NCBI GenBank assembly: GCA_045629845.1 | Contig: JAZQRZ010000100.1 | Coordinates: 1-11,390, forward strand | DNA: 11,390 nucleotides | Direction: 5' to 3' | From: UBA9715 sp045629845 | GTDB lineage: Bacteria; Actinomycetota; Coriobacteriia; Coriobacteriales; Eggerthellaceae | Shown here: positions 6,297 through 11,390 of the stretch, in pieces | How the letters are laid out: each line of letters begins with the position of its first letter | How positions within the stretch are numbered: the stretch's first letter is position 1 | Made by a program: the position numbers and the translations under genes | The notes under the pieces: generated by a model | The model's database searches: none | Told to the model about the DNA's origin: nothing | What the model saw: only the letters and a program-made list of their open reading frames with translations

Positions 6297-8132
6297 GACA
6301 TTAACAAGGTCCGAGAAGCAACCGATATTGTCGCGTTGTTTGGCGAACGCATGCCTTTAAAACAACGCGGACGTGATTTCTGGTGCTGCTGCCCCTTTCA
6401 CCATGAAAAAACTCCGTCGTGCAAAATAGACCCTTCAACTCAGCTGTGGCATTGCTTTGGCTGCGGAGAAGGCGGCGATGTTTTTGGCTTCATCATGAAA
6501 ATTGATGACCTAAGCTTCCCTGATGCTGTAAGAGCGCTCGCTGATAGAGCTCATATCGATATTCAAGAAACGGGCGGTACGCGGACTTCTCAAAGCCGTA
6601 AGGCACGCCTTCGAGAAGTTTGTGCCGCAACTGACGATTTCTACCATGCACAGCTTATGCGCGGGAAATCAAATGAGGCTGCTGCCGCGCGTTCCTATCT
6701 AAGTGGCAGAAACCTTGGAGGCACTGTTCCTAAGAAATGGCACCTTGGTTTTGCTCCCGGACGACAATCGCTTGTTCGTCATCTTTCGTCGCTTGGTTTT
6801 AAACCCGATGAAATGATTGAAGCAAACGTTGCGGTTCAACGCGATGGCGGAAGACTTAACGACCGCTTTTATAATCGCGTAATGTTCCCCATTAACGATG
6901 CTCAAGGTGAATGTATTGCCTTTGGAGGGCGTGTTATTGGTGACGGTGAGCCAAAGTATCTTAACTCACAAGAAACCCCCCTCTTTCATAAATCAAACGT
7001 GTTATACGGGCTTGATAAAGCTAAAAAAGCTATGGCCAGCACGGGAGTAGCAATAATTGTTGAAGGTTATACCGACGTTATCGCATTGCACGAAAACGGT
7101 ATCGAAAACGCGGTAGCAACTCTTGGAACGGCACTGACTATTCAGCACATCCGCCTGATTTCAAAGCATGCTTCAAAGCAGATTGTTTACCTTTTTGACG
7201 GTGACGCCGCAGGACAACGCGCCGCAGATCGTGCACTTGGTTTTATTAACGAAGATATGACCCCCGAAGCTGGCAAGGCTCGCGTCGAGCTGTGCGCCGT
7301 CACATTACCAGACGACCTAGACCCAGCTGACTTTGTTGCAAAAAGAAGCGCAGAAGAGCTTAGAAGCCTTGTCGAACAAGCAAAACCTCTTCTGCTGTAC
7401 GGCATTGATCGAAGACTAGCTAAACACGATATTACAAGTGCCGAAGGTCGTACTCGCGCCTTATCCGACGCTCTTTCGATACTGGCTCCAATAAAAACAT
7501 CGCTACTAGCTAAAGACTACGCTGTTCAATTAGCTAGTCGCCTTCAAATGCGTGAAGCTGATGTGCTTGATGCTCTTGCTAAAACACAAGCTCCCCGAAC
7601 GTATAGAAACGACGATGAGGCAAACGATTCACAGGCTCAAGCTCGTGAAGCAGAACCTGTTACAGAGCTACCAGAAAGCGAAAAAAGCCGTCGCAGATTT
7701 GAACAGCGACTTATCAGCTTACTTGCACAAAACCCAAATCTTGCACTGCAGCACGCAGACTCTTTGGCTCAAACACAATGGCATAGCCAAGTTACAAGCC
7801 AGCTCGCAGAAACCATGCTTGCCATTCTTGCAGAAAAACCAGCTACAACTGCAGCTGGTCTTATTTCGGAAATGGCAGAGTCACATCCGCGCGCAGCAGG
7901 TATATTAACTTCAGCATCTATGTCTGTTGGTCAAGATGTAGGACAGGCCGTTTCGTTCCTCATTGAAGAGCTAGAAATTGGTGATATCGAAAGCTCGCTA
8001 GCAGCTATGAACGCACAGCTTAAAACTTCTACCACTATGAGTAACGAGGAACGCGACATTATGTTCCAAGCTGTGGTCGAACTTCAAAAGAACCTTTCAT
8101 TGAAGCGCGCATCCCATAAGCCAGTCTTTTAG
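6279..8132 (+). CDS. dnaG: DNA primase
   Basis: A 617-residue protein with the full DnaG layout. The N-terminal CHC2 zinc finger has Cys38, His41, Cys59 and Cys62 (CPFHHEKTPS from 38 and HCFGCGEGGD at 58-67). The RNA polymerase domain includes RFYNRVMFPI (196-205) and PKYLNSQETP (225-234). The TOPRIM fold carries Glu262 in VEGYTD (261-266) and Asp307/Asp309 in FDGDAAG (306-312). The region from about 370 to the end is the variable, alanine-rich helicase-binding part. Known: synthesises RNA primers at the replication fork with the DnaB helicase. The start is the ATG at 6279: the frame is open upstream to 6162, but that stretch overlaps dgt and does not resemble primase, whereas MAISEEDINKVREATDIV is the usual N-terminus. 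It has no ribosome site, so a leaderless mRNA is likely. Confidence 0.96.
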   Translation: MAISEEDINKVREATDIVALFGERMPLKQRGRDFWCCCPFHHEKTPSCKIDPSTQLWHCFGCGEGGDVFGFIMKIDDLSFPDAVRALADRAHIDIQETGGTRTSQSRKARLREVCAATDDFYHAQLMRGKSNEAAAARSYLSGRNLGGTVPKKWHLGFAPGRQSLVRHLSSLGFKPDEMIEANVAVQRDGGRLNDRFYNRVMFPINDAQGECIAFGGRVIGDGEPKYLNSQETPLFHKSNVLYGLDKAKKAMASTGVAIIVEGYTDVIALHENGIENAVATLGTALTIQHIRLISKHASKQIVYLFDGDAAGQRAADRALGFINEDMTPEAGKARVELCAVTLPDDLDPADFVAKRSAEELRSLVEQAKPLLLYGIDRRLAKHDITSAEGRTRALSDALSILAPIKTSLLAKDYAVQLASRLQMREADVLDALAKTQAPRTYRNDDEANDSQAQAREAEPVTELPESEKSRRRFEQRLISLLAQNPNLALQHADSLAQTQWHSQVTSQLAETMLAILAEKPATTAAGLISEMAESHPRAAGILTSASMSVGQDVGQAVSFLIEELEIGDIESSLAAMNAQLKTSTTMSNEERDIMFQAVVELQKNLSLKRASHKPVF

Positions 8133-8140
8133 TAAGCGCG

Positions 8141-8158
8141 TACTTAATCGGCTAAGTA
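8141..8158. repeat. Small inverted repeat after dnaG
   Basis: TACTTA and TAAGTA form a 6-bp AT-rich inverted repeat around a 6-base loop, 8 bases past the dnaG stop. It has no U-tract and is probably not a terminator by itself. It may stabilise the 3' end or have no role. Confidence 0.2.
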
Positions 8159-8174
8159 GGTCACAGTAAAAGAA

Positions 8175-8207
8175 AAAAGCGCAGAAGCTAAAAGCTTCTG
8201 CGCTTTT
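8175..8207. terminator. Bidirectional intrinsic terminator between dnaG and hppA
   Basis: The arms 8175-8189 and 8193-8207 are perfect complements (15 bp, core GCGCAGAAGC) around a 3-base AAA loop. On the plus strand the stem ends in TTTT; on the minus strand it continues into TTTTTTCTTTTA, a strong U-tract. It lies 42 bases past the dnaG stop and 28 bases past the hppA stop, so one element can serve both convergent genes, and it should work better for hppA. Confidence 0.93.
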
Positions 8208-8235
8208 GCGTTACAAAAACCAGACGATTTAAATC

Positions 8236-10365
8236 TTACAGCATCGTCTGAATCATGATGAACAGCGGGCTGAAGGTCAGCGAGATGATCGTCATGAGGT
8301 TGATGAGAATGTTCATGGAAGGACCAGAGGTATCCTTGAACGGGTCACCAACCGTGTCACCAACAACGGCAGCCTTATGAGCATCAGAGCCCTTGCCGCC
8401 ATGCGCGCCCTTCTCAATGTACTTCTTAGCATTGTCCCAAGCGCCACCGGCGTTAGACATAAAGATTGCCATGAGCATACCAGTAGCAACAGCACCAGCC
8501 AGGAAGCCACCAAGCATTGCCGGGTTAAAGCAGCCGATGATGATAGGAACAACAACCGCCAGAATGCCCGGAAGCATCATTTCACGAAGAGCGGAAGTGG
8601 TGGAAATACCAACGCACTTATCGTATTCCGGCTCGTTTTCATATTCCATGATGCCTGGAATCTCGCGGAACTGACGACGAACTTCTTCAACCATGGCGTG
8701 AGCAGCACGCGAAACAGCACCCATCGTCAGAGCAGCAAACATAAACGGCATCATAGCACCGATAAAGATACCAGCAACAATCAGCGGGTTAGTAAGCGTA
8801 AGCTCGAAGCCCGGAATCTGAGCATGCATCGTAGCCTGATAAGACACGAACAGAGAAATAGCAGCCAAGCCTGCAGAAGAAATTGCAAAGCCCTTTGCAA
8901 TAGCAGCCGTGGTGTTACCAACAGCGTCAAGGGCGTCGGTGCGGTCACGCACTTCTTCAGGAAGGCCAGCCATTTCGGCGATGCCACCTGCATTGTCAGC
9001 AACAGGACCATAAGCGTCAACGCCAATGGTAATTGCAGTGTTAGACAGCATGCCCGTAGCTGCCAAGCCAACACCAAACAGACCAGCAGCAATGCCACCA
9101 GCTTCAACATTAGCATTCGGGAATGCCATGTTACCGAAGGTGTAAGCACCAATAATTGCAAGAGAAACGAGAATAATCGGAGCAATGGTAGAAAGCATGC
9201 CCGTACCAATGCCCTCGATGATTACCGTTGCAGCACCCGTTTCGGCAGATTCTGCAATCTTGTGAACCGGCTTGTAAGCATCAGAGCAGAAATACTCGGT
9301 AATCTTACCAATAGCAAGACCGGCAACCAAACCGCAGATAACCGAGCCAAACAGGAACAGCGGCTGGCAATCAAACGTCTGAGAATTCCAGATAAAGAAG
9401 ATTACGAAAATGACAACGATTTCGATGCCCGCAGCCAGATACGTACCACGGTTCAGAGCCTTATGCAGCTCGCCACCTTCTTTCGTACGAACAGCAAACA
9501 GACCAATAATCGAAGTAATAATGCCGCATGCAGCAATGATAACCGGGGTTACCAGAGCCCAAACGAAGTCGATTTGGCCATTGAAGTAACCAAGTGCACC
9601 AAAGGTTGCAGCAAGAATCGTAGGAGCCAAAATAGAACCTGTGTAAGACTCGAAAAGGTCAGCACCCATGCCAGCAACGTCGCCGACGTTGTCACCAACG
9701 TTGTCTGCAATCGTTGCAGGGTTGCGCGGGTCGTCTTCGGGAATACCAGCTTCGACCTTACCAACAAGGTCAGCACCCACGTCAGCAGCCTTCGTATAGA
9801 TACCGCCACCAACACGAGCAAACAGAGCTACAGCAGACGCACCCGTAGCAAAACCTTCAACGATGTCGATACGCTCGTGAATAAGTTCAGGCAGAGACAG
9901 GTCAATGCCAAAAACCAAAAGAAGCAGCCAAAGCGAAAGACCCATAAGTGCAAACGAAGCTACACACAGACCCATGGTAAGGCCAGACTTGAAGCTTACG
10001 TTCAGCGCCTTTGCAACAGATTCTTCAGCTGCATGAGCAGTACGCGTATTTGCACGCGTTGCTACATACATACCTACATAACCAGCAGCTGCTGAAAGCA
10101 CACCACCAGTTACAAACGCAAGGGCCATGAGCGGACCGAGAACCGGCACAACCGCCATAACAATCGCAACCACAAGCATAAAGATGATGAGCAGCTTGTA
10201 TTCGCTCATCAAGAACGCCTGGGCGCCTTGCTGAATCTTGATAGAAATACTGTTCATTTTCTCGGAGCCTGGGTCGGCCTTCAGGACCGAACTTCCGAGA
10301 TAGACAGCCACGAGAATGCCAACAAGGGCACAAATCGGGGCCATCCATGCTACCGCGGTAGTCAC
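8236..10365 (-). CDS. hppA: Membrane-bound ion-translocating pyrophosphatase
   Basis: A 709-residue, very hydrophobic protein of normal family length, with about 16 expected membrane helices. Substrate motifs are complete: DVGADLVGKVE (195-205), DDPRNPATIADNVGDNVGD (211-229) and the C-terminal GDTVGDPFKDTSGPS (669-683). Known: hydrolyses pyrophosphate to pump H+ or Na+ out across the cytoplasmic membrane. Ala487 and Ala490 in GNTTAAIAKG match the positions that are Ala and Gly/Ala in potassium-dependent enzymes and Lys and Thr in potassium-independent ones, so I predict potassium dependence. The gate glutamate is in DLFESY (Glu239), as in Na+ pumps and some bacterial H+ pumps, so the ion is undecided. 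The start is the GTG at 10365, preceded six bases upstream by AAGGAGG; an in-frame ATG at 10422 has no ribosome site. It lies downstream of truB and is convergent with dnaG. Confidence 0.96.
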   Translation of the reverse strand: MTTAVAWMAPICALVGILVAVYLGSSVLKADPGSEKMNSISIKIQQGAQAFLMSEYKLLIIFMLVVAIVMAVVPVLGPLMALAFVTGGVLSAAAGYVGMYVATRANTRTAHAAEESVAKALNVSFKSGLTMGLCVASFALMGLSLWLLLLVFGIDLSLPELIHERIDIVEGFATGASAVALFARVGGGIYTKAADVGADLVGKVEAGIPEDDPRNPATIADNVGDNVGDVAGMGADLFESYTGSILAPTILAATFGALGYFNGQIDFVWALVTPVIIAACGIITSIIGLFAVRTKEGGELHKALNRGTYLAAGIEIVVIFVIFFIWNSQTFDCQPLFLFGSVICGLVAGLAIGKITEYFCSDAYKPVHKIAESAETGAATVIIEGIGTGMLSTIAPIILVSLAIIGAYTFGNMAFPNANVEAGGIAAGLFGVGLAATGMLSNTAITIGVDAYGPVADNAGGIAEMAGLPEEVRDRTDALDAVGNTTAAIAKGFAISSAGLAAISLFVSYQATMHAQIPGFELTLTNPLIVAGIFIGAMMPFMFAALTMGAVSRAAHAMVEEVRRQFREIPGIMEYENEPEYDKCVGISTTSALREMMLPGILAVVVPIIIGCFNPAMLGGFLAGAVATGMLMAIFMSNAGGAWDNAKKYIEKGAHGGKGSDAHKAAVVGDTVGDPFKDTSGPSMNILINLMTIISLTFSPLFIMIQTML

Positions 10366-10400
10366 GTGAATCCTCCTTGTAGCTAGGTGACCATTACGCT

Positions 10401-10441
10401 TTGCTGTTTTCGAGCCGGGCAAAATCGCTTGAAAACAGCAA
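10401..10441 (-). promoter_or_regulatory. Long inverted repeat in the hppA upstream region
   Basis: TTGCTGTTTTC (10401-10411) pairs perfectly with GAAAACAGCAA (10431-10441). After one mismatch, three more pairs (10413-10415 with 10427-10429) extend the stem around an 11-base loop. No U-tract follows on either strand. It lies between truB and hppA, 36 bases before the hppA start codon, so it may be a stem-loop in the hppA leader or an operator. Confidence 0.55.
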
Positions 10442-10448
10442 CTCGCCT

Positions 10449-10454
10449 ATTCTA
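10449..10454 (-). promoter_or_regulatory. Possible -10 box of hppA
   Basis: TAGAAT on the minus strand (5 of 6 to consensus) would place the transcript start near 10442, giving a leader of about 77 bases that begins with the inverted repeat at 10401-10441. No convincing -35 is present at 16-18 bases, so the assignment is tentative. Confidence 0.3.
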
Positions 10455-10523
10455 AGTGAATACCGCGCAATATGGGACGAAATCGTCGAAGTTTTGGGTT
10501 GAAAGGCTAGAACGAAAGCCCCG

Positions 10524-11390
10524 TCACATTTCAAAGCGCGTAATCGGGGTAGAAAACACGCACGCTGGCTTCCACACTTCTTCGGATGCAACATACCGAT
10601 ACAGCGCCTTCAATTTGTTCTGAAGTATGACTGAAATAAGTTCACCATCAAAAGGAACAGTAGCGCTTGGAATAACAACACTGGTGCAAGTAGATATTTC
10701 ATCTGAGACACCAAAAGCTAATGGTTCATTCAGAGTAATATCAGCTGCCTGCAACTTTGCGCCAGTCAACACCGATTTTTCGAGCGAATCGCAGAATGCA
10801 AATCGAAAGCCAAGAACCGCAACCGGATCAAGTGCAACCCCTACCCCTCGCTGCTCAAGTGTTTCAAGAGAAACACAATCAGCAAGAGAAATAGACCCTA
10901 CATGCAAACGTCGAAGAGCCGAAACATGTGCTGGACACCCAAGTTCACGCCCAATATCACGCGCTAGTGCCCTAATATACGTTCCTTTAGAAACAGAAAA
11001 ATCAACTGACCATTTAATGAGCCCAGATTCTTTGTCGGTAAAGCAATCAACCAACTGTGCATCATAGATTTCAATACGACGTGAAGCTAGCTCACTTTCG
11101 CCGCCTTTACGCGCAACCTCGTAGGCTTTCTTTCCATTTATTTTTACTGCCGAGTATTGCGGAGGCACCTGGTCATGTTCGCCGATAATTCGAGCAAGAT
11201 AATCTTTCGTACATAATTCATCAAGCAATGACGTAGGGGCAACGCCCGAAACAGTAGGCTCACCTTCAGAATCATCAGTCGTCGTCTCGAATCCAAAAGC
11301 AATATCAACACGATAGCTTTTATCGTGACCTACCATGTACTGATCAAGTCTTGTTGCGGGACCAACGCAAAGAGGCAATACGCCCGAAGC
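10524..11390 (-). CDS. truB: tRNA pseudouridine-55 synthase TruB (N-terminus beyond the window)
   Basis: The frame is open from the right edge to the TGA at 10524, giving 288 residues; the first visible residues ASGVLPLCVGPATRLD continue the family's catalytic motif, so the true start and the catalytic Asp (in the preceding TLDP segment) lie just outside. A TTG at 11378 in this frame is internal. Visible motifs, counted from the edge, are PPQYSAVKINGKKAYEVAR (76-94) and SKGTYIRALARDIG (134-147), followed by the AHVSALRR segment. The last 40 residues resemble the PUA-like TruB C-terminal domain (KLKALYRY). Known: converts U55 to pseudouridine in the T-arm of tRNAs, in the cytoplasm. truB is often followed by ribF; here hppA follows after 158 bases. 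A short CCCCG/CGGGG pair spans the stop codon but is too weak to call a terminator. Confidence 0.95.
   Translation of the reverse strand, partial: ASGVLPLCVGPATRLDQYMVGHDKSYRVDIAFGFETTTDDSEGEPTVSGVAPTSLLDELCTKDYLARIIGEHDQVPPQYSAVKINGKKAYEVARKGGESELASRRIEIYDAQLVDCFTDKESGLIKWSVDFSVSKGTYIRALARDIGRELGCPAHVSALRRLHVGSISLADCVSLETLEQRGVGVALDPVAVLGFRFAFCDSLEKSVLTGAKLQAADITLNEPLAFGVSDEISTCTSVVIPSATVPFDGELISVILQNKLKALYRYVASEEVWKPACVFSTPITRFEM

Noticed and set aside
8377..10095. 572-codon open frame on the plus strand, antisense to hppA
   Set aside because: It lies wholly opposite hppA, whose motifs are complete. The translation is rich in Asn, Thr, Arg and Ser with no recognisable domain, and the long open frame is a by-product of hppA codon use.
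10366..10422. Upstream ATG start for hppA at 10422
   Set aside because: It has no ribosome site and lies in the hairpin region; the GTG at 10365 has an excellent AAGGAGG at six bases.
10508..10560. CCCCG/CGGGG inverted repeat across the truB stop as a terminator
   Set aside because: The stem has only five pairs around a loop of about 21 bases, and the following stretch is not a proper U-tract.
11376..11378. TTG start of truB at 11378
   Set aside because: The frame stays open to the window edge and the residues before it match the conserved TruB segment, so the codon is internal.

Overview
The window is an ordinary-looking stretch of bacterial chromosome carrying nine protein-coding genes, two of them cut by the window edges. 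The genes are packed tightly, GC content is moderate, and I see no RNA gene, CRISPR array, insertion sequence, phage gene or pseudogene. The gene set, the paired dgt/dnaG, a probably leaderless dnaG and the protein sequences suggest a moderate-GC actinobacterium, perhaps of the class Coriobacteriia (Eggerthellaceae-like). That is recollection and inference; I could not run a search.

Layout from left to right. (1) Minus strand, <1-908: the N-terminal 302 residues of an AMP-forming acyl-CoA synthetase of the medium-chain type. It is preceded at 1058-1645, same strand, by an XRE-type HTH plus cupin regulator. The 149-base gap between them holds several inverted repeats and a repeated octamer, which could be operators. 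(2) Minus strand, 4864 down to 1699: def, fmt and rsmB, a classic operon for translation initiation and rRNA modification. It is joined by TAATG and ATGA overlaps and has a good extended -10 box upstream of def. (3) 5013-8132: a divergent pair, a dGTPase-family HD hydrolase (minus) and DNA primase dnaG (plus). Only 39 bases separate their start codons, and the two candidate -10 boxes overlap on the same bases. dgt has a leader and Shine-Dalgarno sequence; dnaG appears to have neither. (4) 8175-8207: a 15-bp stem with U-tracts on both sides that can terminate both dnaG and the convergent hppA. (5) Minus strand, 10365 down to 8236: hppA, a complete membrane pyrophosphatase with residues predicting potassium dependence. 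A long imperfect hairpin lies in its upstream region. (6) Minus strand, 10524 to the right edge: truB lacking its N-terminus.

How the genes relate: def, fmt, rsmB and truB serve the translation apparatus (formyl-Met-tRNA synthesis, deformylation, rRNA and tRNA modification). dnaG and dgt link primer synthesis with control of the dNTP pool. HppA recovers energy from pyrophosphate, which is released by primase, polymerases and the acyl-CoA synthetase. The regulator probably controls the acyl-CoA synthetase next to it.

No undescribed multi-gene system is visible. The points most worth checking are the overlapping dgt/dnaG promoters with a leaderless primase mRNA, the candidate operators before the acyl-CoA synthetase, the stem-loop before hppA, and the unusual SAM-binding motif and basic N-terminal tail of RsmB.
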